From NCBI GenBank assembly GCA_963573385.1, contig CAUYLG010065885.1, positions 1-64,000 of the forward strand: a stretch of 64,000 nt of DNA, in the 5' to 3' direction. Each line of letters begins with the position of its first letter. Position 1 is the first letter of the stretch. The notes under the pieces are model-generated. The model was not told the origin of the DNA. It searched no databases and saw nothing but the letters and a program-made list of their open reading frames with translations. Position numbers and translations under genes: made by a program. Positions 1 to 13,620 of the stretch are shown piece after piece. This stretch comes from Cacajao melanocephalus. Lineage: Eukaryota; Chordata; Mammalia; Primates; Pitheciidae.

Positions 1-142
1 TGTGGCTCCTCCGCCGGGAATCTCCTAGTCTGTGGGCAACAAAAATTCGTCTGAAAGTGCGGCGTCCACTCGCTCTCTGTGCTTTCACTGGGAGCTACAA
101 TCCTGAGCTGTTGTTAATCGGCCATCTTGGATCTCTCTCCCA
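1..142 (-). mobile_element. L1 5' UTR, 5' terminus of a minus-strand L1
   Basis: Read on the minus strand, this begins with an L1-type start (CCAAGATGGCCGA near the terminus, then CAGCTC and AGCTCCCAG), matching the first bases of primate L1 5' UTRs. It is CpG-richer than the DNA beside it. The element runs leftwards out of the window, so only its 5' terminus is visible. An intact 5' terminus suggests a copy that was not 5'-truncated, but its length and ORFs cannot be judged. Divergence from the youngest L1 5' UTRs suggests an older primate subfamily; I do not assign one. Confidence 0.85.
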
Positions 143-289
143 CTATGAGATTTTTAAGAAAAAGATACCACATAAAAATAACATCTAAATATTATTATAC
201 TATTTGTCTTATGTAAGATAATTTGATCAAAGATTGATTTAGGAAGCTCCATATAAGATTTGCCCATATGTTAAACTTCTATTGGAGAT

Positions 290-352
290 ATATGTATATG
301 TGTATATATATATATATATATTTATATGTGTATATGTATATACATATATTTA

Positions 353-389
<37 letters not shown>
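290..389. repeat. (TA)n/(TG)n compound microsatellite
   Basis: Alternating TA and TG dinucleotide runs with short interruptions. No transposon tail is visible beside it. Confidence 0.95.
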
Positions 390-580
390 CGCTCTCATTG
401 CCACAGTTTCTCAACCCTTACATAATGCCAAGGAATAACAAAAAAAAAATTCTTTGTTGAACTGATATCCACGTTTTTCTGTCTTCCAACCTTCACTTTC
501 AGAGAATGCAGAGCTAAATTTAGTGTTTAACCATAGTAATTATTTAAGTCAGAATTTCTGTTGTGACTATTTCTGCATTT

Positions 581-618
581 TATATGTATATATATACATA
601 TAAAACTATATATATATA

Positions 619-655
<37 letters not shown>
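581..655. repeat. (TA)n microsatellite
   Basis: Nearly pure TA dinucleotides, broken by ACTA units. The run gives a spurious Tyr/Ile-rich minus-strand ORF that should not be taken as coding. Confidence 0.95.
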
Positions 656-657
<2 letters not shown>

Positions 658-1669
658 TTTTTCTTACTGACATAGGAACTATCTCAAATACATAGATATT
701 TACAATTTTATGTATAATCTTTAAAGATGATAGCATTATAAAGGGTGAATTTCCACTCTCTCCCACAAATATATACTTTTTGTGAGAAAATAGAGACATT
801 TTGCAAGTCACTCACTCTTTCAATGCCCTCATCAGCTGCACACCAGGCACCCAAATTGGTTTTAAAATGTTAATTATCAGGTTCATTTTGAATAATTATA
901 AGATTTAAAGGCAAAGAGAATATTATTTTATTTACCAATATCTCTTTAACTCGTTCTATCTTAAACATAAAATTCATTTAATAGGAAGCAAAACATACTT
1001 AAAGTTATCTGTTAGAATGATAGTGAATATCTCCCAGATAATCTGATACAATAGTATCAATTTTCAAAAAATCTAAATAAAACTTTTATTTTTTTCCTTT
1101 AGGGGGAATTCCAACATCATTTGCAGGCCTCTCCTCAAATTCTTGGGGAAATAAACTGAAAGCTTATGTAGTTCAAGAAAGTGAGCAGGTCTTTCAGTCT
1201 TCTATTATTAGGCAAATTCTTTAGATTCTCTCACTTGGTTCATACTTGCATTTCCATTTGATAACAGGTATCTCCCAGACAGCGCTAGCTACCTCTGTGC
1301 TAAACTCAGGGGAGCCCTACAGCTCCAGATCCCAGAAATTAGAGTCTCCATACAGTCATTTATATGTCTGCAGTTCTTTTCATTAATTCATAATTGGAGC
1401 ATCCCTCTATCTCTGCCATTCTAGAAAACCTGCCCTTGACTTTCAGTGTCCTGGGATCTAGTCATACTCTCCCAAAACAAACAACCTGTGTTGTCTTCAA
1501 CTCTTTTCTTCTAGGAAGCCAGATTAATATTTTGGTAGGTTTAACCTTTCAAAGCAAAGTTTTCAGCATTGGTGGCATAGGAATGTGGGGAGAAGTGCAA
1601 TCCCACAAGCAACTAGAATGCATATTCCATTAGGCAGCTTTTATTTTCTCCATTTTTTTGTTCACTATT
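656..1669. other. AT-rich DNA, nothing recognised
   Basis: No transposon, exon or RNA gene recognised. Short ORFs around 1394-1767 have no recognisable domain. Confidence 0.6.
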
Positions 1670-1745
1670 GTGTCTGCAGTATCAAGGACAGTGCCTTCAT
1701 ATATCAGCTACTCAGTAACTATCTGAGGGAAGGGAGGAATAGAAA
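1670..1745 (+). mobile_element. Possible L2/MIR 3' tail
   Basis: The pattern 'GACAGTGCCTTCATATATCA...CTCAGTAACTATCTGAGGGA' resembles the L2/MIR tail 'acagtgcctggcacatag...ctcaataaatatttg'. It is short and diverged, so the call is weak. Confidence 0.3.
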
Positions 1746-1904
1746 GAAGGAGAAAACTCAGACATAAAAAGGCATGGTAGTATTCTGAAGCATTCATAGC
1801 AATGTACAAATTTAAACTCTCAATAGATGATCTGATTACAATAAAATTTGGAATCAAAAAGATCTTTAAATGTTAGTAGTATAATACTTCTTAAGCATAA
1901 GTGA

Positions 1905-2090
1905 AGTGCTCAAGCAGGGCACACTTGAAAATGAGTATTGTCAGTTTTGGGGGGCACAAAGACTGGAGTATACTACTAGCATTTAATGCCCCAGGAGCTA
2001 AGCATGCTAAATATGTTGCAATGTGTAACAAAGTTGTGTACAATGAGGACTTTTTGCACAAATCCAATAGCACTCCAGTTGAAAAGTGCT
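1905..2090 (+). mobile_element. MER5A-like hAT-Charlie DNA transposon fossil
   Basis: The core resembles the MER5A consensus in order: a TTTTGG-GGGG segment, CTACTAGCATTTAATG (consensus CTACTGGCATCTAGTG), AGCATGCTAAATATGTTGCAATG, then ACAATGAGGACTTTTTGCAC and CAATAGCACTCCAGTTGA. This is a non-autonomous element with no coding capacity. The outer end near 1905 is badly eroded and its boundary is approximate. Both strands are open here by chance. Confidence 0.7.
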
Positions 2091-3800
2091 AACGTATTCC
2101 TAACCTATCTTTATACTTAAGTTCTCTATATTAAAGCACCATAGAGTGGTCTTCTAGGTTGTCTACTCAGTCCTAAGAACTCCTTCTGATAGAGGGCATG
2201 CCAAATCCAAGCTCGTTCCTTTCTTTGAGAGCTCTGATGATCAGAGTTGAAGTACAACTGCAGAATGGAAAGCACAGAGTCAGATGCACATGAGTTTAAT
2301 AAACCCCAGCATTTTTCTGTACTAACTACAAATCTTTGTCTACATAGCTTCCTAATTCTGCATTAATTCTTCTACATGACACCTCATCATTATACAAAGA
2401 CAGCTTATATTTTCCTATATAAAATATCTTTATTGCCAACTAAGCAATCGTTATTTTATTTTTCATAATTTTATTTTGCTTTCATCATTCTACTTTGCCC
2501 CTTCTTAAGACTTAATAATTTATGTAAATGCTGCTTAAGGCATAGTGCCCTGAATTAAACCAAATATTCCAGATGAATCTGAAATTATATAGAAAAGACT
2601 AAAATTCTCACTTGGATCATTCTAGTTATTTGACTGCCTTTAATGTTTCTTTTAGTTATTTTATCAATTTTTATATTCCTCCCACCTTATTTATTCATGA
2701 TGTGCCTAGTATAGACAAAGATCTTTTAGTTGTTCTTTTTCCCATATGTCCTACTACTAAGCCACACTTCTACAGTCGTATGTTTATAGAGTTCAGCTTT
2801 TGGATCTAATTTCCCTTTTAATAGATTTTTATTTATCTGACAAATAAAAATATGTATTTGTTGTTTTGAAATACGTATACATTGTGGACTGGCCTCAATT
2901 TTAGTCTTTTTATTCTCATTTTATTGAAATCCTTTAATTATTTTACTCTGTGGAAAAAAAAAATTCTTCAACTAATTTTCTAACCATCTCAGCATTATCT
3001 TATCCATAAATGTTACATATATACAATATATATATCATAAGTTTCTTCAATGAAAACCCAGATAATTTTTATTACAGTAATGGCCAGTGAGAGCCATATG
3101 ACTGAAAAGCCATAGGACACTATTTCAAATGACTTACAATTATTATCTCACTTAGGAACTTATCTAATGATTCTTTTTCCCTTCAGGCAGCCTCTATCAC
3201 TCCATCTTGGCTGAAAAGACATTACATATTTTATCAAGTATCCAGCTGAGCTCCAAATATACCTTCCCCCACCATATTGTTCTAGGTCTAACAATTTATG
3301 TTTTAAAACAGAAGAGACGGGAGTTTGACATGAATTTGACCCCTGCTATGTCCTGGTAATTACTGATTCTTCGCTCCTTGCTGTTCACAAACCATGTTTT
3401 TATTAGTGTCAAAGAATCTTGCCTATGATCAAAGTACAGTTCACTAGGCTATAGAATGGAAAAAAAAATCTTTCACCATTTTTTAAAAATTAAAAGATAA
3501 TTGTCTATCTCCAATCTTTCTTTAAGCTTCTCTCATCCTATATTTTCCATTATTATAAAGAGTAGTTCAGTAATCTTGGCTGGAATTCAGTTTTCTAAAA
3601 ATGTAAATAGTCTGGACCTAGGAGAACAAGTCCATTTCAAGAAGTTTACTGCTCTCTGAGGATTTATTCTCTGGTTTTGGACTTTAGTTCCCTAGTACTA
3701 ATATAGTTCTGACCTTTATAAACTGAAGAGATCTCTTTCTAACTGAAAATGCAGCAGCTAAACCGACAACAAGCAGTCTTGCCTTCTCTGGGTCACCTAG
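2091..3800. other. AT-rich DNA, nothing recognised
   Basis: No transposon or exon recognised. The ORF at 2612-2809 is hydrophobic and AT-driven, with no recognisable domain. Confidence 0.6.
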
Positions 3801-4040
3801 TATAAAATAGTGACTAAAAGTGCAGGCTTTGAAATTATGACACTAGGTTTCCATCAAACTGTGCCATACACCACCATTCGCTAGCAGTGTAATCTTCGGC
3901 AATTGAGTTACCTTCACTGAATTACAGTTTTCTCATGTGCAAATTACAGAAAATTATCCTACCACATATGGTTATGGTTAAGTATTCACTATTATCATCG
4001 ACATCAAGTTCATAAAACAGTGGCTATCTCTTAGACATCA
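3801..4040 (+). mobile_element. MIR SINE
   Basis: Nearly full-length MIR: AAAATAGTGACTAAAAGTGC at the tRNA-like head, CTAGCAGTGTAATCTTCGGC for the core 'ctagctgtgtgaccttgggc', then a pyrimidine-rich 'cctcagttttctcat' equivalent and the tail near 4020. It is strongly diverged, as expected of a SINE older than the placental radiation. Confidence 0.8.
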
Positions 4041-4739
4041 TTGCTCTTTTCTTCAATGTTAAGCATCTATTTATTTTTTTCTAATTCTTGATTATCTCCT
4101 TGCTTTGACCACACAATTATTAAAATTTTGAATATATTTAGCTATATTTTAATCAAAAGAAGATGACATTTTGTATATAAATGTTAGCTTACAAGGACAT
4201 ACTTAGGAATATTTGATGGGAATTCCAAAAAAACAGAAAAAGGCAGCTGAATTGACATCTTGTGGAAATAAAGATGAACTTTGCCTACTTTTCAATTTTG
4301 GCCACATGTTCTTGCTCTTTCATTTGTGGAAGAACAAGATGCATTGTGCATTGATGATTTGAGTAATAGAAAAACTGTAAATGGTTATAAATTTTGTGGA
4401 GGAAAATAATGACTTCAGGAGCCAATATATTTTTGAATCTTGGCATGGGGCTTTATTGTGATGACTAAAATAGAATATTTCCAACTGGAGAGTAACACAT
4501 CAAAATGTTTCTTATTCTGCCCTGACCAATATCTTTTCTCTACTTATTTCAAACAGAAAAGTAAAATTTTCTGAAAAAAAAATTTGAATAAAATATTTAG
4601 GGTCTGTAGAAGTAGAAAAGTGGGACAACAGACCAAGATGCAGAAACAGGATTCCTTGAAAACTGTTGAATTCCAAAAGATCTATTAATCACATCTATAT
4701 CTACCTACCTACCTACTTCAATCTAATTTTTTTAGTAAA

Positions 4740-4781
<42 letters not shown>

Positions 4782-5574
4782 TTAAGTCCCCAGATAATTT
4801 TTATTAGCATCTTTCCCCCCCCCCCAGGATTCTGTGACTATGACAAAAGAAATAATGTAAAATCACTGTTAGGATAAATGAGCTATAGATTCTGATTATT
4901 TTTATTTATGAAACAGTAGGCATTATTGTGGTTTTTCAGTTGGTATCTTTTGAACCACTAAAGTTTAATGGGAGAATAAATAATCTACTCGAATCAAGAA
5001 AATGGCCCCAGAATGTTAACATTGTGCTTTTTGTCTTGGCTTTTGTGTGATGAGTCATTTGTAATTTTTAAAAAGCTACCTGGGAGGACAAATGTAATAA
5101 TGTCTTGAACCCCTAGGCAGAAAAGCACTATATAATTACATCTTTAAAATATTATTACCATAGTTTCGTTCTAAAATTTTTGTTACTTACAGGGAAATGT
5201 TTTAATAGGTGAATCCCCCTGGTTACATTGTTTCTTCCCCTTCAGTCCAGAAGTGTTTTAAATGAGCTGAAAATGGTCTCTCAGTAAAGCAGAGTCTCTC
5301 CCTTTGGGAAGCATCTGGATTAGGAGCACTTGACCTTTTTGAGTTGGATATGCAGAAATTGCCAATAAAGATTTTACAGGAAATGAAAGTGAGCTGACTG
5401 AAAATTCTGTGTCTTAAAGCTTTAGATACGTTTGTTTGCTTTATTTGCTCCAATTAACAAGGTTAAACTCTGGGATCTATAAGGAAGACAATTCCTTTTT
5501 GAAACTGATATATTTAGGAATAGGAGTTAGATGATATTGTGGTCTGTAGGAGATAGGTTGCTTCTTTCTGAAAT
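4041..5574. other. AT-rich DNA with microsatellites only
   Basis: Apart from the (CTAC)n, (CA)n and C-run tracts near 4700-4825, nothing is recognised. The minus-strand ORF at 5223-5453 (76 codons) has no recognisable domain. Confidence 0.6.
4749..4780. repeat. (CA)n microsatellite
   Basis: About 15 uninterrupted CA units, preceded by a short TA run and by CTAC repeats at 4700-4715. A C11 run follows at 4815-4825. Confidence 0.97.
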
Positions 5575-5830
5575 AACTTATTCATCATTTCAATACGTAT
5601 TAACTGAATATACTTTGTGCTAATTACTGACAACACAATGGCAAACAAAATCTGAAGGTTATGGTCTAGTAGCAAGACAGATTCTAATCAGAGGTAGTAT
5701 TGTAATTATTTCAACTATGAGGAAGGAGAAGTGCAGCATTATGAGAGCATACAGCAGGTGTCCTGATCTCATAGGAGAGATAGTGGGGATTAGGGAAGAT
5801 TTTCCTAAAGAATATACATCTAAGTAAGTC
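5575..5830 (+). mobile_element. Ancient L2-like repeat
   Basis: It follows the order of a widespread ancient mammalian repeat: TTCATCATTTCAATACGTAT (for 'ttcattcaacaaatatttat'), 'ctttgtgctaattactga', 'acacaatggcaaacaaaatc', 'gttatggtctagtagcaaga', and a purine-rich end near 5800. The family name is uncertain. Confidence 0.5.
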
Positions 5831-7119
5831 AATATTATCTTATTATCTCATCATTTTTAGCATAAGGCATTTTGTATCTGATCACGTTTTTCTTTGTTCC
5901 CCAAATACCTCCTGAGATAGTTAAATAACAAATGCTTAATTATAAGAAAAGAACAAGAGAAATTATGTTACATTGGAATTTTTCAACCCCCTTTCTAGCC
6001 TGCTGAGGCATTAAGTATGTTTTGGCTTGGCATTACAAAGGATTAATATAATTGGCTCAATGGTGAGCAATTAAATTTTACTTCTTAAGAATGTTACTGG
6101 AATTAGTTAAACTGAGTCCTGCCATATTCTCTTTGTTCTCATGTTGTGAATACTAGAAACTCCAGCTATGATATTATTTTCATCTACTGGCTAAAGATAA
6201 GAAAGACAGTAAAACAGTGTTTTATAAACAATTCTATGGAATTTTTCCCACATAAAAATAAAACAGAAGTGGTCTCAGTATTCTTATTAGCAGTTTCAGA
6301 ACGTAGCCAAAAGCTGTATTTATAAAGACACAGGTCCTTCAATGCCTACAAATGCCTCTGGAGTAGACTGTGTTTCACTTGTTCTTGTGGGAAAAGTTTC
6401 TATTGCCATTGGACTGGATTACGTCTGTTCTGCAAATAGTGATGTTCATTTCCGTTTCTGTCATTCAGATATCTTTCATGAGTTTTCCATTTTTAAAACA
6501 CAAGGCACATGAAAGATGCTATATAAAATCAAATTCATTTTTATAATCTCTGATGGCATCTTCATCCTGTAACTGCTATTCTGGGATTTTGTAGCCATAA
6601 CACAAAGAACAGCAATCAACAGCAGAGTGCAAGATGAAATTAGAATTGCTGTGCCTGATCACCCAACCAGACACTGTAGCTTCAGTTGAACACATGCTTT
6701 CCCTATAACTGTCCATTTGCAGAAATTACAAATAACCTTTTAATGCCCATCTATAATCAGTGTAACTTAACTTTGTTTTTTTTTCACTCCAGAGTTCAAT
6801 CAGAATCCCAAAAAAGGTAGCATTTTTGAGTTGAAATGAGATCATTCTGTACCAATTTAGGAATGTTAAAATCCTTAATGTTTCTGTGAAGGAAAGTTTT
6901 AAAAATGGTAAACCAGTTCTGTTGAGACTGTTTCACGTTCACATTAGATTTATAAAGAAAGTCTGTATTTACAACTAAAAGTGATAATGACTATAACAAG
7001 TCATGATTAATATTTTTATCAAAGGTCCTTAAACTCTGACAACTTCTTATTACTTATGGCAAAGACAAGACTTAAGGTCTAAAGCTACCCAAATTTTTAA
7101 CTTGTCTGTAAATTCTACG
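5831..7119. other. AT-rich DNA, nothing recognised
   Basis: No transposon, exon or RNA gene seen in this stretch. Confidence 0.55.
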
Positions 7120-7225
7120 TACTTTTCCCAATGCAGAAACCAAGATTAAGTGATTTGCACAGTGTCACAAAGCAATGTAGCAGCATGTCAAAGACTGTAA
7201 TTCAGCACTCCTCATTAGTACAGTT
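7120..7225 (-). mobile_element. MIR SINE fragment
   Basis: The plus strand reads ATGCAGAAACCAAGATTAAG, TGATTTGCACAGTGTCACAA and a CAGCACTCCTC segment. This is the complement of the MIR core (gaaactgaggcacagagagg... ttgcccaaggtcacacagct). Confidence 0.65.
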
Positions 7226-7464
7226 TGATCAGCATAATCAGCTCTACTACCTCCCTGAATTATATAAGGTTATCTCTTTCTGTAAAAGTGCTATACTCAC
7301 AGACCACTTTTATTCCCTTTCCAAGGTCAAAAATAATCCTATTAGAATAGGTTAGGAATATTAAGATGATCATTTTGATCTCAATTTGTAGTGTTATATA
7401 GTGTAATTCTTTCTCCAACTCATCCATTACTTTATTCAATGAATATTTATTAAGATATATAACA

Positions 7465-8091
<627 letters not shown>

Positions 8092-8458
8092 TTAAACTGA
8101 TTTGAACTCTAACATTTTCCTTTGCGGTAAATAAACTTACGAGATAAACAATAACTTGTTAGTATGTCAGTTGTGGCAGTATGTCAATGGATGCCAGTAC
8201 AGAAGGCTTAGAAACCAATACTACTGATATTATGCTTCCTCTATGAATATTACCAAAACTACCTTTACTGTACTTTCTATCCTCACACTACTAGTACTTC
8301 CTATGACCAGCTTCTCTTCTCCCAACAGATCTTTGGAAAGAATTGCATAATGTCTAGCTGACTTAGTTTTGAGATAACTTGAAAGCTGAAAGACTGTTGT
8401 TACTACTATTGAGGAAAGTTACAGATCTTTGGGGATCCTGTCATAAAGATTAGAATCT

Positions 8459-8709
<251 letters not shown>

Positions 8710-9183
8710 TCAGAATCTTTAAGGACTGGCTAATTAAGTCCTATTTTCTACTTTATTTTTGCCACAGATCTGGACTCTGTTTAGATTATAGGAAGGTTTT
8801 CAAGTAATAAAACTCCAAATACCTTAAAAGATTATGAATCAGCCTTGTCTTTTATTCACATTGTGACATTTCAGGACTCTGAGTTTTGGAGTTTTCATTG
8901 TTCTTCTATGACTAAGCCCGTGTTTTCTTTCTTGTATCCCTGTCAATGGAGTTTCAGTCTTTACTCTTTTGCCCAATTCCCTGATTTCATTCCCTATTAA
9001 CTGCCTCAGCTTCTTTAGTTTCAGGGTCTTTCTTATACTCTGAAAAAGTCAGGTGTTCTTATTGAAATCTCGTTTTTCACTGACACTAGCTCTTCTGCTT
9101 TGATCTAGAACTCACAGTCTTTTCTCTGCTCATTTAACACTTTTCTGCCATTATCTGCTGCTCAACTCAAATATGGAGAATAC

Positions 9184-9212
9184 CTCCCCCACCCCCCCAC
9201 CCCCCCCCCCAC
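9184..9212. repeat. C-rich homopolymer tract
   Basis: Runs of five, seven and more than ten C residues separated by single A residues. The complementary strand could form a G-quadruplex. Confidence 0.9.
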
Positions 9213-12200
9213 ATACCATGACTATACAACTTCCTTTCTTTATGACTTGCCATCTTGATACCCTCCTAATACCTGTTCCTTCAGACAAGTTCCTCCAGCT
9301 GTCTGCTTACCGGATCCCAGCCATTCTCGGAAAAAGAGTTTAGTTCTGCTACTGACCATACTTAATTAGCATAGCATGGTCCTGAATAAGATAGCAGGGA
9401 TGAGTGCTGCCCTGAGGAGCTTCTAGACACATAGCTCTTACCAGAGTTGTCTTACACACAACCTGTAGGCAAATGTATGAACACTGAAGTGTAAAACTTT
9501 TGATAAGAACCACTCAAGTGTACTTTTTCTTTGGAAGAATAATGAGAAAGCATAGTCTCTTGGAATTCAAAAATGCTGGATTCAGAGTCAAGCAGTCTGC
9601 TTCCTCAAGCTCTGAGAAAGAATTCATCTAAGATTTCTTTGAGAAAAACATTTGGTATTAGCTGTTTTTACTTATGTTTCCATGCAGTCTGCCAAATAAT
9701 GTGTTTCTCTTTTGTATTTGTGCCTGGTGAGTATTCATAGTTGCTTAATGTATATCTTTACATGGTTGCTATTTGGCCAAGTGTTTTGTTTTTTTTTCTC
9801 ACAAAATCCTTAATTATTATTTTTGCTTATCTCTAAAATTCTGTCTTATTTATTCTTTATTTTACTTGGAACAAATATAGTTTCCTGAAATGAGTTTTTC
9901 AGAATCATAGGGATTAGGGGAAATTCTCTCTTAACCAATTTATTTCAACTGTTATTTACCCACTTGCTTACTGGAGATCATATATGTTTTATTTGTCTTG
10001 AAATCCATAAACAGAACATATTAAAGTAGTGAATCATATCCCCTACTGACATTGATGTCCTTCTCTGCAAGCTTGTGAAGCCATTTTGAACATATGCATA
10101 AATTCAGATGTTGTGATATAATAGCTTAGGGAATTAGGCAGCCTTTTTCATTCTGTTCTGTAAATAACAAGAAAAAGATAAAATGATTTTATCATTAAAG
10201 AAACTCTCTTGTCCAAATCTCTTAAAAGAATAGTCAATTTTCCTAAGTTATAAAATGTTCAATTGATTTCTTTTATAGAACATTTGTTTCTAATTGAAAT
10301 TTAGCATTTCAATATGAATCTACTTTTTGAAATATGCAATCAAGTACATTGAGGCCTAGAATATATTCTGATTTAGTAAAGTCTATGAACATCAAGCAGA
10401 GTGGATTTTCTCAGGGATTTGACTTTTTCATTGAAATCTGAAAAGGTTAAATATTATACTAAATGAATTAGGTTATAAAAACACACTATTTTGAATCTAA
10501 GGACTATCTGTGTATTTTTTTTCAGTTGAGATTAAAGTGAGAGTGATTGTGTATGCCAAACATAGATTTTGTATGTGTGAATGAGAACGAAGGAAGAAAG
10601 AACTATTTGTATAGTATTTCATAAAATCAAATATGTTCAATTATAAGACCATCATTTATTTTGTAATTATTGGGTTAAAATTACTTTTATTGAATAAAAT
10701 AATGGTTGACAGTATATGGTAGTTTTTAAAGAAAATATCCTTATTTACAGATGTGTGAAATTCCAAAGTTTAGGAGCTACTATTTTACAGAACTATAGAA
10801 AAAGTGCGAAGACCATCACAGACTCATATGAAAGTGTTAGCGGCTAAGCTTACAGTTATTTACAGTGTTCTTATTTCTCACAAGGAAAACTTCAGCAAAA
10901 TAAAGGTATTCTCAGGAAAACATTTAAAGGAAAAACTTACAGACTACATTTGCATTTGAATGGTTTTATTCCCTTTATACTCTCAAAAAGTATTACATTA
11001 AATATTAATTCAACATTTTACTCTTGTTATTGCTCACTTTCACTTCTGCTAAACATTAACTTCTCAGCCTAGACAAGAAGATGTGGATGAGAAATGGTGT
11101 TTAGTGATACAAAGTAGCCAATCTCAAGTTATCATTTTAGTTCCAAAGTGGTTTATTGTGTAATGCTGGCAATTCAAAATACTGGCACTATTCACATGAG
11201 GTTATCACCAATATGCTTCTTTGCTTACCATAGCCTGCTTCTTTTCTATTCTTTCTTTCAAAAATGCAATTGCTTGAATAGATGGTAATTACAATACAAA
11301 ATGGAAAACATCAGTATAGAAGTATGTTTCATTTCTTTTTCTGGTACGGACAAAGTATAATAGAAATAAGGTTTCTAACCAAGATGAGCCTTCCCTATAG
11401 AACAGGACATTAGTTCTGTGAGCCTTTTTAATTAAAAAAAAAAGGAAGCACAAAAGCTTTACAGAATAATAACAAATATTATTATAACAACTAGGAGTTT
11501 TATAAACAAAACTGTCACTGCTAACCACTTATCCATAAAATATTTCATTTGTCCCTATTGGCTAAAAAATTAATGCATTTCACCAACCTTGGGCAGCTAG
11601 CTAGTTCTATTGAGGTTTCTATAATGAAAAAAAAAAAACCCAAAATCTATCAAATCACTTGGTTCCCATTTCTATCCTTCACTAACAGTGTTTCTGTATC
11701 TGTTGTATATAATAGAATCAACATGTAGATGCAAGGTGATAACGTTAACACTGCCTATTTTCCAGCCCAGAATACAGTGGGCTTTCAACTAATGTAGACT
11801 GGACATTAATCAGTTCATTTTTCACCTAAATATCCTCTATTTGGGGGCACACTTTTTTTCCCAGGAATGAGGTTGTGCAGAATCTGCCATTCTATTCAAT
11901 AGCAAAAGCCTACTGACTGAACAAATTCTATGAGCCCGCTAGTGGTTTCATTACTACTAATACAAAAACACATTTTAAGAAACAACCCTGAAGTCTAAGG
12001 AATTTTCATTACAGTGAATAAGAGTTCTACAAGTATAGGTAACTTTTGTATGATAAGATACATAATTGGAATTATTCACTGAGTACTACGTGAACACAAA
12101 GGAGAGAGTTTCAATTCATATTGAGAATGAGGAAAAGCTCACTTGAGAGCATAGCACCTATGTTTAATCCCAAAAAAGAAGAATATAATTTATCCAGGCA

Positions 12201-12837
12201 AATAAAGGTAGGAAGACAATTTCCTATGCCTCAGGTGTAAGATAGAGTCTGAAAGGAGAAGAATAAATAAAATGGACCAATCCTGGTCAGTGCAGTACTG
12301 TACGCCTGTATTATTTTTGGCCAGAAATCTGTGTAGGTATCTGTGTAGGTTTCCTAGTACTGCAATTAGGAAAGTATTTCCCTTCCTCAGTATGAATTTA
12401 GTCTTTACTGTTTCTATGAATATATGACTATATCATGGATTCAATAATTATAACTCAAAAGTCCAGGAACAATGAACAAAAGCTTTTTCACCTCAAACTT
12501 GGCAAGGAAACTCCGGACAAGACGGGACCTTGGAGTGCTCAAGCCTGATCTAGAATGCAAGTCTAAAGATCCCTGCCTCTTTTCACACTTTATTCTATGC
12601 ACATAAACACACAACTGTATGTGTCATTTTAAACTAAACAACTTGATCCTTAGAAAACATACTGTTATATGTTACTGGAGCTGAATGATTGGATTGGTGT
12701 GAAAGGTTCATTGTGAATTTTGTGATGCTCCCTTCAGATCTCTAATTGATGAAAGTCTTTCTCCAGCTGCTGGGAATATTGTCATCAGAGAGCTGCTTCA
12801 GGGATTGCCTCAAGTTCAGAAAGACTGCTTGCTCATG

Positions 12838-12869
12838 GTTATATCCCTTTCCCAGGGAAGGGATATAAC
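12838..12869. other. 32-bp near-perfect palindrome
   Basis: The left arm GTTATATCCCTT (12838-12849) is the exact complement of the right arm at 12858-12869. Within the centre two more pairs form (12851/12856 and 12852/12855), leaving only a T/G wobble at 12850/12857 and two unpaired central bases. No transposon is recognised around it. Confidence 0.9.
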
Positions 12870-13200
12870 AATGACATCATATGTATATTCCCACACCAAT
12901 CAGTCATTGGAGGCACATCTCCAATGTTATAAAGGAGTTTATCTTGGTCAAACTTGTCTCTTCACTATAGAATTAGGCAAGACTACATACATGACCCCTA
13001 AAGTTTATAAATATTTTGGTATAATTTCTACATAAAATGGTAATCTCTATTAATATCACATATAATATGAAAGTATGTCTTCTTATTCCCCTTGTCACAC
13101 CACATTCATAAAGATATCCATACACACTCATACATACTGTATAATATTAGCCTGAAAAAATAATTTGTTAATGTAGTTTATTAAAATATGTATTTATTTT

Positions 13201-13489
13201 TATTTTTTATGACAGAGTCTCACTGTCACCCAGGCTGGAGTGCAGCGGTGCAATCTCAGCTCACTGCAATCTCCCCCTCCGAGTTCAAGCAATTCTTGTA
13301 TCTCAGCCTCCCAAGTAGCTAGGATTACAGATGTGCACTGCCACACCAAGCTAATTTTTGTATTTTTTGTAAATACAGGGTTTTGCCATGTTGGCCAGGA
13401 TGGTCTTTGAACTCCTGGACTCAAGTGATTTACCCACTCCAGCCTCCTAAAGTGCTGGGATTACAGGCATGAACCACCATGCCCAGGCT
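13201..13489 (-). mobile_element. Full-length Alu SINE
   Basis: Minus-strand Alu with its T-rich tail at 13192-13209, the right monomer (GACAGAGTCTCACTGTCACC), the linker, and the left monomer ending ACCACCATGCCCAGGCT. The minus-strand ORF over 13200-13424 is simply the Alu sense strand. Confidence 0.95.
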
Positions 13490-13620
13490 TATTATGTTAT
13501 ATATAAATATATATTATATATATAACATATAAAATATTTATATATATTATATATAATAAATATATTTATATAATATATTATAAATATATATAAATATATA
13601 TAATATATATTATATGTACT
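13490..13620. repeat. AT-rich low-complexity tract
   Basis: About 130 bp made almost only of A and T in TATATAAA-type units. It abuts the 5' end of the Alu, not its tail, so it is not an Alu-tail expansion. It is self-complementary enough to extrude cruciforms. Confidence 0.9.

Larger units (their letters stand above)
8719..13190. other. Long repeat-poor block, no gene recognised
   Basis: About 4.5 kb with no transposon I recognise, apart from a C-rich tract at 9184-9212 and a palindrome at 12838-12869. The ORFs at 11289-11528 (minus) and 12805-13035 (plus) have no recognisable domain and no visible splice or Kozak context that I trust. Very old, unrecognisable repeats cannot be excluded. 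Confidence 0.55.

Noticed and set aside
527..811. 94-codon minus-strand ORF
   Set aside because: Driven by the (TA)n microsatellite, giving Tyr/Ile repeats.
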